This document shows positions 35,965 to 44,770 of a stretch of DNA of 52,203 nucleotides, piece after piece. Source of the DNA: Acidobacteriota bacterium. GTDB taxonomy: Bacteria; Acidobacteriota; Vicinamibacteria; Marinacidobacterales; Marinacidobacteraceae. The notes under the pieces were generated by a model. The model saw nothing but the letters and a program-made list of their open reading frames with translations. It did not search any database and was not told the origin of the DNA. Every line of letters starts with the position of its first letter. Position 1 is the stretch's first letter. The DNA is taken from NCBI GenBank assembly GCA_028877265.1, contig JAPPGX010000093.1:1-52203 (forward strand), in the 5' to 3' direction. A program made the translations under genes and the position numbers.

Positions 35965-36864
35965 TCAGCGGCGCGGATAGCCGGCCAGCGGCGACTCAGG
36001 GGCGATTCCGGGAACGCCGGCCCGGCCGAGAACGAAGGGCACCCCGGCCGGATCGACCGGTCGGCCCGCCAGCAGCCCGGCGTTGACGAGATCCTCCCAG
36101 CCTCGGGGAGGATGTCCCGACCGCCGTTCGTAAACGCGCAACGCGGAGTTGAGTTCGTCCAATCGGTCGAGCGCGTCGAGTTGAAGCAGATGCGTACGGG
36201 CGTTCGAGCGCGTGCGCCCGTCGTCCGCCCGTTCCAACAGGACGCGCCACAGATTCCGGGCCGTGGCGCGGGCGCCGACGCCCGTCAGCGACCGCGCCGC
36301 CACCGCCAGCAGCCAGGGCGGCGCGTCGTCACGGGCGCTGGCGGTTTGCAGCAGGGCCGCGCCCGATTCCGAGTCCTGGAGATGCCAGGTGTGCAGCAGG
36401 CTGCGGACCAGCGCGGCGTCGTAGTCGCCGGGGCGCCGGCGCACCCAGTCGGCGAGGATCGCGTCGGCGCGCCGGGGTTCCCCCGCGCCCAGCGGGGAGG
36501 GCTCCGCGAGCAGCAGCGGCCCCACGAGCGCCGCGGGACGGAGACCCGGATCGAAACGCAGCGCCTGCTCGATCAGGGCGCCCAGATTCGGGAACCCGGG
36601 CGATCCGGCAAGCCGCCGATTCCCGTAGTACTGGACAGCGAGCAACCACGAAGTGTCGGCCAGGACGCGCCGAACCCCGGTCGGGAGAGCCGAGATCCCG
36701 GCGTCGCTGAGGCGCGCGCCGGGAGGCCGGGCGGCGAGTTCCGGTCCCGGTCGCGCCGCGGGCGCGATCCGGGCAGCCATCCCGAGAAACAGGAGCGACA
36801 GCCCGGCGCTGGCGAGACGGCCGGCGCCGACGCCGCGGATGCCGGGCCGACGAGGTCTCTTCAT
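35965..36864 (-). CDS. TPR-like protein in the pilus cluster
   Basis: The 299-residue protein has an N-terminal signal/anchor (SAGLSLLFLGMAARIAPAA) and a helical, repeat-like body in the TPR/Sel1 style, such as LGALIEQALRFDPGLRPAAL and NLWRVLLERADDG. The end, ALRVYERRSGHPPRGWEDLV then GRPVDPAGVPFVLG, resembles the tail of pseudopilins and GspG-like proteins. It lies 8 bases after the ABC permease, next to pilD. In Myxococcus the equivalent stretch encodes PilG, an accessory factor of the PilH/PilI ABC system, so it may be a PilG counterpart. That equivalence is positional inference, not sequence recognition. Confidence 0.7.
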   Translation of the reverse strand: MKRPRRPGIRGVGAGRLASAGLSLLFLGMAARIAPAARPGPELAARPPGARLSDAGISALPTGVRRVLADTSWLLAVQYYGNRRLAGSPGFPNLGALIEQALRFDPGLRPAALVGPLLLAEPSPLGAGEPRRADAILADWVRRRPGDYDAALVRSLLHTWHLQDSESGAALLQTASARDDAPPWLLAVAARSLTGVGARATARNLWRVLLERADDGRTRSNARTHLLQLDALDRLDELNSALRVYERRSGHPPRGWEDLVNAGLLAGRPVDPAGVPFVLGRAGVPGIAPESPLAGYPRR

Positions 36865-36872
36865 CCGTCGCT

Positions 36873-37637
36873 TCAGGATGCCGGCGCGGCGGGCTGGCGG
36901 GCACGCCACGGGAACACGGCGATTGCGGCGGCAAGCATGGCGGCCGCGTACGTCATCGCATAGACGGTGGGGCGCGCGAGCGTCAGCCCCGCGTCGGGGA
37001 AACCCGCCATCGGCGCATCGAGCGCCCGCAGGTCCGGCAGGACGAACGTCGCGAGCCGCGCCACCGGCTCCAGGGCGCCGGGACCCGCCTCGGGAAAACT
37101 CGCCGCCAGCCAACCGGCGACCGAAGAGAGCGCGGCGAGCACGAGGGCTACCGCGGGACGGACCAGCGCCAGGAAAAGCGTGGACACGGCGAGGATCACG
37201 AGGAGCCGCAGCCATAGCAGCCAACCGATGCCGAGCATCGCCGCCGTCGCCCCGCCGTGCGCGACGAGGAGCCATGCCGAGAGCGTCGCCCCCACCGCCG
37301 CCACGTAGAGGAGGAGGCCGGCGGCGAGGCCCAGGAAGCGCCCGCCGAGCAGGAGCCCGGCGGAAACCGGCCTCGCCAGCGCGAAGGCGCCCAGAACCCC
37401 CCGGCTGCCGACCAGGCCCGCTCCGTGGGTGAGGGCCAACGACCAGCCGAGCACCTCGGCGAGCACCCAGGCGACGTTGGTCTCGAAACGCCCCCCCGGG
37501 CCAAGCGACGCGTCGCTCAGGAGCACCCCGACTCCGAAACACGCGAGAACCAGCCCCAGCGCGGCCAGCAGGCTCCGCTCGGCGACAAACCCGCGCAGGG
37601 CGACGGCGACGGTGGCCGTGAGTGGAGCGATCGGCAC
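36873..37637 (-). CDS. ABC transporter permease, PilI-like position
   Basis: The 254-residue protein has about six hydrophobic segments and no other domain, as expected of a simple ABC-2 type permease. The GTG start lies 6 bases after the ATPase gene and the order ATPase-permease is conserved. The cluster around it (pilA before, pilD after) matches the Myxococcus pilG-pilH-pilI-pilD order, where the ABC transporter is needed for pilus assembly. Substrate is unknown. Confidence 0.83.
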   Translation of the reverse strand: MPIAPLTATVAVALRGFVAERSLLAALGLVLACFGVGVLLSDASLGPGGRFETNVAWVLAEVLGWSLALTHGAGLVGSRGVLGAFALARPVSAGLLLGGRFLGLAAGLLLYVAAVGATLSAWLLVAHGGATAAMLGIGWLLWLRLLVILAVSTLFLALVRPAVALVLAALSSVAGWLAASFPEAGPGALEPVARLATFVLPDLRALDAPMAGFPDAGLTLARPTVYAMTYAAAMLAAAIAVFPWRARQPAAPAS

Positions 37638-37643
37638 CGGTGG

Positions 37644-38417
37644 TTACGGAGTCACCGGACTCGCGCCGTTCAGCGCCGCCGCCAGCCAGCCGCCGCCCCC
37701 GCCGGCGGACCGGTCCCTCCCGGCCTTCGCCACGAAGTCCGCCACCGGCCCGGCGGCGGCGACGGTTCCATCCGCAAGAACGATCAGCCGGTCCGCGACC
37801 GACTCGATCGCGGCGGCCTCGTGAAGGCTGAGGATGACGGCCGCTCCGTCCCGGGCCGCGGCGCGAATGGCCGCCAGGGACCTGGCGCGGGCCTCCGGGT
37901 CGAGCCCGGTGAGCGGTTCGTCCAGGACGAGCGCCCGGGGTTCGCCGAGCAGTGCCTGCGCCAGCGAGACCCGCCGCCGGACACCCCGCGAAGCCCCGGC
38001 GGCGGGCCGGTTCAACCACTCCGCCAATCCGACCGCCCCCGCCGTTCGCTCCGCCTCGCGACGAGCTTCCGGGCCGCGATACCCGGCGAGCACCGCGGCG
38101 TAGCGCAGGACATTCCTTACCTTCAGACCCGCCGGAAACTCGTCTTCTTCCCCCAGGTATCCCAGACCCCGGCGCGCGTCGCTGCGGGTGGCCTCCACCT
38201 CCCCCAGCAGGGCGTCGCCTCGATCGGCGGGAAGGAGGCCAGCCAGCAGGCGCAACGTGGTGGTCTTTCCCGAGCCGTTCTTTCCGGCCAGGGCCACCAC
38301 CTCACCCGCCGCGACCGCGAAGCTGACCTCCCGGACGACCGTCCGGCGGCGAAGCGCGAGCCCGAAACGTCCGGGCGCCGGATAGGAAGCGCTCAGCTGC
38401 CGGGCGCGGATTTCCAA
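37644..38417 (-). CDS. ABC transporter ATPase, PilH-like position
   Basis: The 257-residue ATPase has Walker A GKNGSGKTT (about residues 46-54), Walker B ALVLDEPLTGLD and the H-loop SLHEA. The signature motif is divergent (ASRGVRRRVSLAQ in place of LSGGQ). It pairs with the permease 6 bases downstream. The start is TTG. It probably powers transport of a component needed for the type IV pilus, by analogy to PilH, because it directly follows the major pilin gene. Confidence 0.88.
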   Translation of the reverse strand: MEIRARQLSASYPAPGRFGLALRRRTVVREVSFAVAAGEVVALAGKNGSGKTTTLRLLAGLLPADRGDALLGEVEATRSDARRGLGYLGEEDEFPAGLKVRNVLRYAAVLAGYRGPEARREAERTAGAVGLAEWLNRPAAGASRGVRRRVSLAQALLGEPRALVLDEPLTGLDPEARARSLAAIRAAARDGAAVILSLHEAAAIESVADRLIVLADGTVAAAGPVADFVAKAGRDRSAGGGGGWLAAALNGASPVTP

Positions 38418-38435
38418 GCGGGCTCGGCCTGTCTT

Positions 38436-39092
38436 CTACTCGAGAAAAGCGGTTGCCGCGGGCACCGGGCAGGCGATCGGCGCTCCGGAGGGGTCGTTGT
38501 AGATGGCTCCGGCGCTGGTGGCCGAAAACGACCGCACTCCGGTGCGCCCCACGTCCGCCGGCTCCGAGTGGTAGCAGTAGTCGAGCAGACTGTCAGGATC
38601 GCAGTGAGGCGGCACCGCGGTCGGCGTCCCGTTGGGAGCGAGCGTGCGGTTGTATCCCGATTTCACGTAGGGGCTGTTCCGTCCCAGGTCGGCGCCGATG
38701 AACTCGGGAGCGGCAGTCGGGTAGTCGGGAATGCCGATCGACCCGCCGCAATCGGCGCCGTTGCGGCACAGGTTCGTCAGATCGGCGAAGAAACCGCAGT
38801 TGGAGGCCGCGTAGGTCTGCTGCGCGGCGATCACCGCGCGGGAGTCCCCGATCGCCTGCGCCTCGTTCGCGGACAGACGCGCGCGCAACAACTGGGGAAT
38901 GGCGATCCCCGCGATCACGCCGATGATCGCGATCACGATCAGCAGTTCGATCAGGGTGAAGCCGGCGGCAGCCGGCGCGCGCCGCCGTGCAGAACCGCCC
39001 CACGGCCTGCCGGCCCGTTGGAGTGCAGGGCGGCTCGGTGGCGATTTCATTGGGGAATCCGGGACCGGGCGGAAGGAGTGGCTGTGATTCAT
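38436..39092 (-). CDS. pilA: Major type IV pilin
   Basis: The prepilin is 218 residues from the ATG at 39092, which has AAGGAGG 10 bases upstream. A 44-residue leader ends in AAAG|FTLIELLIVIAIIGVIAG, with Glu at mature position 5. The mature pilin of about 174 residues has six cysteines (SNCGFF, NLCRN, ADCGG, PHCDP, DYCYH and IACPV), enough for three disulfides. The leader is much longer than usual. An internal ATG (39050) would shorten it to 30 residues but has no visible ribosome site. It would assemble into the pilus with the minor pilins, after PilD processing. Confidence 0.9.
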   Translation of the reverse strand: MNHSHSFRPVPDSPMKSPPSRPALQRAGRPWGGSARRRAPAAAGFTLIELLIVIAIIGVIAGIAIPQLLRARLSANEAQAIGDSRAVIAAQQTYAASNCGFFADLTNLCRNGADCGGSIGIPDYPTAAPEFIGADLGRNSPYVKSGYNRTLAPNGTPTAVPPHCDPDSLLDYCYHSEPADVGRTGVRSFSATSAGAIYNDPSGAPIACPVPAATAFLE

Positions 39093-39305
39093 AAGGATAC
39101 GTCCTCCTTGGACAGGGTGTGAGAACGGGCCCGGAGAGCTGGGTGGGCGGGCGCCGCCACCCGCCCGCGGCGTGCGCCGTCCGCCCTGGCGGAGAGGGAT
39201 CGGACGATCCACCGAGTCCGAGGCGCCCGGGCGACACGGTGCGCGCGGATCCGGGCCCCGTCCGGCTCGGCTCGGGAATGCCGCGCGAGTTGCACCACCG
39301 GCTGC
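39093..39305 (-). other. 213-base upstream region of pilA
   Basis: Between pilC and pilA on the minus strand. A GC-rich hairpin gggcggg/cccgccc (39145-39151 with 39160-39166, 8-base loop) and the pilA ribosome site (39101-39109) are visible. I looked for a sigma-54 GG-N10-GC promoter and did not find a convincing one. Confidence 0.5.
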
Positions 39306-40421
39306 CTACGCCAGTCGCCCGACGAGGGTCCATATCGGCAGATACATGGCGATCACGATGGCCCCGATCACGAGGCCCAGCACCAGGATCAAGAGGGGCT
39401 CGAGGAGCGGCAGGATGGTCGCGGTCCGGCGGCGCACCTCCTCTTCGTAGAACTCGGCGACCTTCTCGAGGGACACGTCGAGCTCCCCGGTACGCTCCCC
39501 CACCCCGACCATCTGCACCACCATCGGCGGAAAGAGTCCCGTCTGCCGTAGCGGGCCGGCGAGCGACGAGCCCGCCTCCACGCTCGGGCGCACTCCCCCC
39601 ATGACCCCTTCCAGGTGTCGGTTCCCCACCGCGCGGCGGGCGATCTCGAGCCCCTCCAGCACGGGTACTCCGGCTTCGGTGAGCACCGAGAGCGTCCTGC
39701 AGAAACGCGAGATGCCGGCCTGACGCAGCAGGCCGCCCACGAGCGGCACGCCGAGCGCGAGGCGGTCACAGAGGGCGCCCCCGGCGTCGGTCCGCCGGAA
39801 GCGCGCCACCCCCGCCGCTCCACCGGCCAGGACACTCACTCCCGCGAGCGCCCATCCCCAAAGCGACCGCGACGCATCCACCACCACGCGCGTCAGGAGG
39901 GGCAACTCGGCATCGAGGCCCTCGTAAAGCTCACTGAATACCGGGACGACGCGCCACAGGATCACCGAAACCACCAGCACCCCGATCGCGCCCACCACCA
40001 GCGGATACGCAAAGGCTCCGCGCACCTGCTCGCTCACCGCCGCCGCTTTTTCGAGTTCGGTGGCGAGGCGGAGCAGACTCCGGTCGAGCCGCCCGCCGGT
40101 CTCGCCGATGGAGGTCATGGCCACCGCCAGCCGGCTGAAGACCCGCGGATGGCGGCTCATGGCCGCCGCCAGCGAACTGCCCGACTCGACCTCCCGGGCA
40201 ATCCGTTCCACCGTCGTTCGGAGCCTGGGATGCTCCTCCTGACGGTAGAGGACCGCCAGGCTCTCGGCGAGCGGCAGCCCCGCTCCCACCATGACACCCA
40301 GCTGGCGCACCAGCACGGCGACCTTCCGGCGGCCGATACGGTTCAGCACCAGCCGGGAGAAGGGGCGGCCACCGGTTCCCGCCGCACGGCGCCGTCCCGG
40401 TTCGGGAAGCCAGTTCCTCAC
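39306..40421 (-). CDS. pilC: Type IV pilus inner-membrane platform protein PilC (GspF family)
   Basis: The 371-residue protein has two repeated GspF domains with FxRQLGxMVGAGLPLAESL at the start of the first and AGISRFCRTLSVLTEAGVPV at the start of the second, plus three membrane segments. Motifs GETGGRLD and GERTGELD are the paired G-E-x-x-G signatures. PilC is the base on which pilin subunits are added or removed. It lies 22 bases after pilT and starts at GTG. The two-domain layout is complete. Confidence 0.94.
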   Translation of the reverse strand: MRNWLPEPGRRRAAGTGGRPFSRLVLNRIGRRKVAVLVRQLGVMVGAGLPLAESLAVLYRQEEHPRLRTTVERIAREVESGSSLAAAMSRHPRVFSRLAVAMTSIGETGGRLDRSLLRLATELEKAAAVSEQVRGAFAYPLVVGAIGVLVVSVILWRVVPVFSELYEGLDAELPLLTRVVVDASRSLWGWALAGVSVLAGGAAGVARFRRTDAGGALCDRLALGVPLVGGLLRQAGISRFCRTLSVLTEAGVPVLEGLEIARRAVGNRHLEGVMGGVRPSVEAGSSLAGPLRQTGLFPPMVVQMVGVGERTGELDVSLEKVAEFYEEEVRRRTATILPLLEPLLILVLGLVIGAIVIAMYLPIWTLVGRLA

Positions 40422-40442
40422 GTCCGTCGCCGACCCCGGGAA

Positions 40443-41570
40443 TCAGGGGCGTCCATTCGTGGCGGAACCCAGCGCCGCTCCCAGGGCTGCCGGTTCGTTC
40501 GAGGCCGCGAGGGCGTCGTTCCGGGTGATGATCCCCCGGCGCCACAACGAAATGAGCGATTCGTTGAGCGACACGGACGCCCCCCGCCCGGCGCCGGCGT
40601 CGAGCACGGCGAAGAGCTGGTGCAACTTGTCTTCCCGGATCAGGTTCCTGGCGGCAGGGGTCGGCGCGAGCTGCTCAACGGCCACCACGCGTCCCCGTCC
40701 GTCGGCGCGGGGGACCAGGCGCTGGCAGTAGATCGCCTCCAGAGACACGGAGAGCCGAATCCGGGCCTGACGATGCTGCGAGGCCGGAAACATCTCCACG
40801 ATCCGGGTCAGCGCGTGAAGCGCCGAGCGGGCGTGGAGGGTGGCCAGCGCCAGGTGTCCGGTCTCGCTGACCCGGAGCGCCGCATCGACGGTGTCCCGGT
40901 CGCGAATCTCCCCGATCATCACCACGTCCGGATCGGAACGCAGCACCGAACGAAGCGCGTCGTGAAACGACGCGGTGTCGCTGCCGACCTGCCGCTGGGT
41001 GACGAGGGCGCGCCGGTTCCGGTGGATGACCTCGACCGGATCCTCGATGGTGACAACGTGCACCGCGCGGGTCCGGTTGATCCGGTCCACGATCGCCGCC
41101 ATGGTGGTGGACTTGCCCGAGCCGACCGGACCGGCGGTGAGGATCAGACCGGACGCGAGCCCGGCGAGCGACGCGGCGCTCGCCGGAAGACCCAGCGCAT
41201 CGAGCGACGGCACCTCGCCGGGCACCACGCGGTAGACCGCCGCGAGTGTCCCGCGACACCGAAACACGCTGCCGCGAAACCGGGCGACTCCGGTCAGGGT
41301 GAACGCGTAGTCGGCCTCCCCGTCCTGCTCGAGCACTGCCCGTTGGCGTTGCGGCAAGCCGGCGGACACCATCGACTCCACGGCTGCCGCGGGCAGCGGT
41401 TCGCCTTCCGCCTGGGTGAGCCGGCCGTCGATCCGAAGCCGAGGTGCGGCGCCCGGGCTCAGGTGCAGGTCGCTCCCCCCGCGACCGACCAGGTCCCTGA
41501 GCAGGCGCACAAGTTCCTCCCGGGGATCGCGGGCGTTCGCGGGGGGTGAGGCCGCCGGTTCTTCAGGCAT
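40443..41570 (-). CDS. pilT: Type IV pilus retraction ATPase PilT
   Basis: The 375-residue hexameric ATPase has Walker A GPVGSGKSTT (about residues 131-140), an Asp box VVTIEDPVEVIHRN, Walker B DVVMIGEIRD and a His box LALATLHARSALHA. Its N-terminus GGSDLHLSPGAAPRLRIDG is typical of PilT/PilU. The C-terminal NLIREDKLHQL also fits PilT. The frame runs upstream to 41693, but the ATG at 41570 gives the normal N-terminus. It is the first gene of the pil block. The paired extension ATPase PilB is not in the window. Confidence 0.93.
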   Translation of the reverse strand: MPEEPAASPPANARDPREELVRLLRDLVGRGGSDLHLSPGAAPRLRIDGRLTQAEGEPLPAAAVESMVSAGLPQRQRAVLEQDGEADYAFTLTGVARFRGSVFRCRGTLAAVYRVVPGEVPSLDALGLPASAASLAGLASGLILTAGPVGSGKSTTMAAIVDRINRTRAVHVVTIEDPVEVIHRNRRALVTQRQVGSDTASFHDALRSVLRSDPDVVMIGEIRDRDTVDAALRVSETGHLALATLHARSALHALTRIVEMFPASQHRQARIRLSVSLEAIYCQRLVPRADGRGRVVAVEQLAPTPAARNLIREDKLHQLFAVLDAGAGRGASVSLNESLISLWRRGIITRNDALAASNEPAALGAALGSATNGRP

Positions 41571-41847
41571 TCCAATAGGGTCAGACGAGATTTCCGCCCA
41601 ATCCCGGTCAAAGTTGTTGAGGACCGAAAAAGCGATTGCTCCTGGTCCGGAGGTTGCTTGCCTCCGCCGTCCCGCGCCGGAGGTCTCCGGCACCGGCGTT
41701 TCGGGCGGGCCCCGAGGTGGGGCGCCACCCTGCCCCGTCCCGCGCGGCGCGGGGCCGGTCCGTCACGCCCCGCAAGGGCGCGAGCCGCCGGACGCGCTCA
41801 GCCGCCGCCGGCGCCGGGATCGCCCCTCTGGTAAACTCGTGTCCCGC
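41571..41847. other. 277-base divergent intergenic region between pilT and pyrG
   Basis: The gap holds promoters for both sides. On the minus strand a TTGACC stands about 35 bases before pilT, without a good -10. On the plus strand there is the TAAACT box (41832-41837). A segment on the pilT side is an in-frame open extension of pilT but shows no family similarity. No other feature seen. Confidence 0.5.
41832..41837 (+). promoter_or_regulatory. Candidate -10 box TAAACT upstream of pyrG
   Basis: TAAACT ends 10 bases before the ATG at 41848 of a tiny open frame. Its TAA is also the in-frame stop that excludes any earlier pyrG start. It suits transcription beginning just before the tiny frame. 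Confidence 0.45.
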
Positions 41848-41883
41848 ATGGCGGGCATTCGGGACCGGGGGCTGATCCCTTGA
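41848..41883 (+). CDS. Possible 11-codon leader peptide upstream of pyrG
   Basis: The ATG opens a reading frame MAGIRDRGLIP with TGA at 41881-41883. The pyrG TTG start overlaps this stop (TTGA). It could couple translation of pyrG to the leader. The GGGGG within the leader is of interest because some pyrG genes are controlled by G-rich leader sequences, but no attenuator is visible. Confidence 0.3.
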   Translation: MAGIRDRGLIP

Positions 41884-43544
41884 GCCTCCCCCCTCTCCCC
41901 GCCGAGACGCGCTTCCTCTTCGTCACGGGCGGGGTGATCTCTTCGCTCGGCAAGGGCATCGCGTCGGCTTCCATCGGGCGCCTGCTGAAGTCGCAGGGAT
42001 ACTCGGTCACTTTCCTCAAGTTCGACCCGTATCTGAACGTGGATCCGGGCACCATGAGCCCGTACCAGCACGGCGAGGTCTTCGTGACGCACGACGGCGC
42101 CGAGACGGATCTCGACGTGGGGCACTACGAGCGCTTCACCGGCAACGCGTTCTCCGCCCTCTCGAACGTCACCAGCGGCCAGATCTACGAGACCGTGATC
42201 GAGCGGGAGCGGCAGGGCGGATACCTGGGAGCGACCGTCCAGGTGATTCCCCACGTGACCGACGAAATCAAGCGCCGGCTGATCGCGGTCGCCGGCGACG
42301 CCGACGTGGTCATCGTCGAGATCGGTGGAACCGTCGGTGACATCGAGGGGCAGCCCTTTCTCGAAGCGGCGCGGCAGTTCCGGCTCGACGTGGGCCCGTC
42401 ACGAGTCTGTTTCCTGCACCTGACGCTCGTCCCGATGATCGCTACCGCCGGCGAGTACAAGACCAAACCCACCCAGCACAGCGTCCGGGAGTTGCGGGCG
42501 ATCGGCATCCAGCCCGACGTGCTCCTGTGCCGCGCCAAGGAGGGCCTGCCCGCCGAAGTCAAGGCCAAGATCGGACTCCATACGTCGGTTGCTTCGGACG
42601 CCGTCTTCACCGCCGTGGACGCGCGATCCGTGTATGAGGTCCCGCTCAACCTGGCTGCCGAGGGCGTGGACAGCCGTATCCTCGACCACTTCCAGCTTCC
42701 CTCCCGGGAACGGGATCTGACGGACTGGAAGGACCTGGTCCGGCGTCTGCGGACCGGCTCCCGGGATGTCCGGATCGCGGTGGTCGGCAAGTACGTCGAG
42801 CTCGAGGACTCCTACAAGAGCCTCAGCGAGGCCCTCGTGCACGGCGGAGTTCCCCATGACGCACGCGTCGAGATTCGCTGGGTGGAAGCCGAGAGCCTCC
42901 AGGATGGCGACCTCTCCCAGCTCGACGACTGCGACGGCATCCTGGTGCCCGGCGGATTCGGATCCCGGGGGACCGAAGGGATGGCGCAGGCAGCGGGGCG
43001 GGCACGCATCGAGCGCGTGCCGTTCTTCGGAATCTGCTACGGATTCCAATGGGCGGTGGTGGAGTTCGCGCGCTCCGAATGCGGACTCGACGGGGCGAGC
43101 ACCCAGGAACTCAACCCGGACGCGGAACACCAGGTCTTCCAGTTGCTCCGCAATCTGGAAGGCGTTGAACCCATGGGCGGAACCATGCGGGTGGGGGCGG
43201 TGACCTGCATTCTCCGCGAGGGTTCGCTCGCCGCGCGCACCTACGGCAGGACCAGGATCAGCGAGCGCCATCGGCACCGGTACGAGTTCGAGCGCGGCTA
43301 TACGGAACTCGTGGAGTCCCGGGGCATGAAGTTCTCCGGCTTCACCGAGGACGGGTTCTACGAAATCGCCGAGATTCCTGACCATCCCTGGTTCCTGGCC
43401 GTTCAGTTCCATCCGGAGTTCCAGTCGAACCCGCTCCGCCCGCACCCCCTCTTCAGCGACTTCATCGGAGCCGCCCTCGAGAAACGGGAGCGGCGGCCTC
43501 GGAGCGCCCTGCCAGCTTCGGCTGGAGCCGTCTCCGCCGGCTGA
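41880..43544 (+). CDS. pyrG: CTP synthase
   Basis: The 554-residue enzyme makes CTP from UTP, ATP and glutamine. The synthase domain starts FLFVTGGVISSLGKGIASAS. The glutaminase (class I GATase) domain has the cysteine in FFGICYGFQWAV (about residue 383), with the His-Glu of the triad in VQFHPEFQS near the end. The TTG at 41880 is the only start after the in-frame TAA at 41832. A short leader frame overlaps it. It is upstream of kdsC, and CTP is the donor for CMP-Kdo, so the pairing is metabolically sensible. Confidence 0.95.
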   Translation: MSLPPLPAETRFLFVTGGVISSLGKGIASASIGRLLKSQGYSVTFLKFDPYLNVDPGTMSPYQHGEVFVTHDGAETDLDVGHYERFTGNAFSALSNVTSGQIYETVIERERQGGYLGATVQVIPHVTDEIKRRLIAVAGDADVVIVEIGGTVGDIEGQPFLEAARQFRLDVGPSRVCFLHLTLVPMIATAGEYKTKPTQHSVRELRAIGIQPDVLLCRAKEGLPAEVKAKIGLHTSVASDAVFTAVDARSVYEVPLNLAAEGVDSRILDHFQLPSRERDLTDWKDLVRRLRTGSRDVRIAVVGKYVELEDSYKSLSEALVHGGVPHDARVEIRWVEAESLQDGDLSQLDDCDGILVPGGFGSRGTEGMAQAAGRARIERVPFFGICYGFQWAVVEFARSECGLDGASTQELNPDAEHQVFQLLRNLEGVEPMGGTMRVGAVTCILREGSLAARTYGRTRISERHRHRYEFERGYTELVESRGMKFSGFTEDGFYEIAEIPDHPWFLAVQFHPEFQSNPLRPHPLFSDFIGAALEKRERRPRSALPASAGAVSAG

Positions 43545-43569
43545 TCCAGCACCGGACTGCCGGCACCCA

Positions 43570-44160
43570 GTGCCCAGCGAGGACGCCGGCGGTTCCGCCG
43601 CCGGCCGGCCGGCCGCGGGACGCGGGAGCGATCCGCTCGCCCGGCGGCTCGCCGCCATCGAGGCGATCCTGCTCGACGTGGACGGCGTCCTGACCGACGG
43701 CACCTTCGAACCGGGCGATGAGGAGGCCGGGATTCCCGAGCGAAAGCGCTTCCATTCCCGGGACGGGCTCGGCCTCGTCATGGCGAAGAAGAGCGGCCTG
43801 CGCCTGGGTTTCGTGACCGGCCGCCGGTCCGGAGCCGTGAGAGAGCGCGCCGCGGAACTGTCTCTCGACTATCTCCGCGAAGGTTGCTTCGACAAGGGGC
43901 CTGCGTTCGACGAAGCCTGCGCTACCTTCGGCCTGCTCCCGGAGCAGGTCGCCTTCGTGGGTGACGACGTGCAGGACCTGCCGGCGCTACGGAAGGCCGG
44001 CTTCGCCGCCGCTCCCGCCGACGCCCACCCGGCCGTCCTCGAATCCGTCCACTTCGTCGCCGACGCCCCGGGTGGGCGGGGCGCCGTCCGCCAGATCATC
44101 GAACGGATCCTGGAAGCCCGCGGGCAGCTCGACGCCGCGCTGTACCGCTTCTGGGGCTGA
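43570..44160 (+). CDS. kdsC: 3-deoxy-D-manno-octulosonate 8-phosphate phosphatase
   Basis: The 196-residue HAD hydrolase dephosphorylates Kdo-8-phosphate for LPS. Motif LLDVDGVLTDG carries the nucleophile and acid aspartates (about residues 35-45). VTGRRS is motif II and FVGDDVQDL is the C-terminal Asp motif. The N-terminus of about 28 residues before the core is Ala/Gly-rich and not family-like. GTG start. It follows pyrG by 25 bases and ends one base from the convergent coaE. It argues for a lipopolysaccharide outer membrane. Confidence 0.88.
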   Translation: MPSEDAGGSAAGRPAAGRGSDPLARRLAAIEAILLDVDGVLTDGTFEPGDEEAGIPERKRFHSRDGLGLVMAKKSGLRLGFVTGRRSGAVRERAAELSLDYLREGCFDKGPAFDEACATFGLLPEQVAFVGDDVQDLPALRKAGFAAAPADAHPAVLESVHFVADAPGGRGAVRQIIERILEARGQLDAALYRFWG

Positions 44161-44161
44161 T

Positions 44162-44767
44162 TCAGGAGCCCGCGCGCGCGAGGAGTCCCTGGGCCACCGC
44201 GGCGGCCGCCGCCTCCGTCTCCTCCAGAGTTCCCGAGGCATCCACGAGGTCGTCGGCGTGCCGGGCCTTGTCGAGCGGGTCCATCTGGGCGGCGAGCCGC
44301 AGGCGCGCCTCCTCGGGACTCATTCCGGACCGTGCGGCGAGGCGCTCGAACTGCTGCTGGGGGCGGCAGACCACGACGACCAGCCGGTCGTAGTTGGCGG
44401 CGCTCCCGGTCTCCACCATGAGCGCCGCTTCGACTCCGGCAACCCGCCGCCCCTCTTTCTCCCGCTGATCCAGAAACGTCTCGATCCGCTGCCAGATCCG
44501 CGGGTGCACGACACCGTTCAGCCATTCGCGCTCCGCCGGGTCCGCGAAGACGTGCGCTCCCAGGGTCTTGCGGTCGATTCCCCCCTCCCGATCGACGACC
44601 TCGTTCCCGAAATGACCGGCGACCTCCTCCACGAGTTCCCCGCCGGGAGCGAAGAACTCGTGGGTCAGGGAATCCGCGTCGAGCATGGGAATCCCGGCGC
44701 GCTCGAACACCCGCCGGACCGTGGTCTTCCCCGACGCAATCCCGCCGGTGAGCCCAATCCGAAGCAT
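44162..44767 (-). CDS. coaE: Dephospho-CoA kinase
   Basis: The 201-residue kinase phosphorylates dephospho-CoA in the last step of coenzyme A synthesis. P-loop GLTGGIASGKTT is at residues 5-16, and LDADSLTHEFF contains the family's Asp-Ala-Asp motif. It starts at ATG 44767, four bases after folD stops, and ends with the last gene of the block. The convergent kdsC ends one base away, so the genes share a terminator-free junction. Confidence 0.94.
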   Translation of the reverse strand: MLRIGLTGGIASGKTTVRRVFERAGIPMLDADSLTHEFFAPGGELVEEVAGHFGNEVVDREGGIDRKTLGAHVFADPAEREWLNGVVHPRIWQRIETFLDQREKEGRRVAGVEAALMVETGSAANYDRLVVVVCRPQQQFERLAARSGMSPEEARLRLAAQMDPLDKARHADDLVDASGTLEETEAAAAAVAQGLLARAGS

Positions 44768-44770
44768 CGG

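Noticed and set aside
39093..39305. Sigma-54 promoter of pilA
   Set aside because: No GG-N10-GC pattern close to TGGCAC/TTGC was found in the region, although pilA genes often have one.
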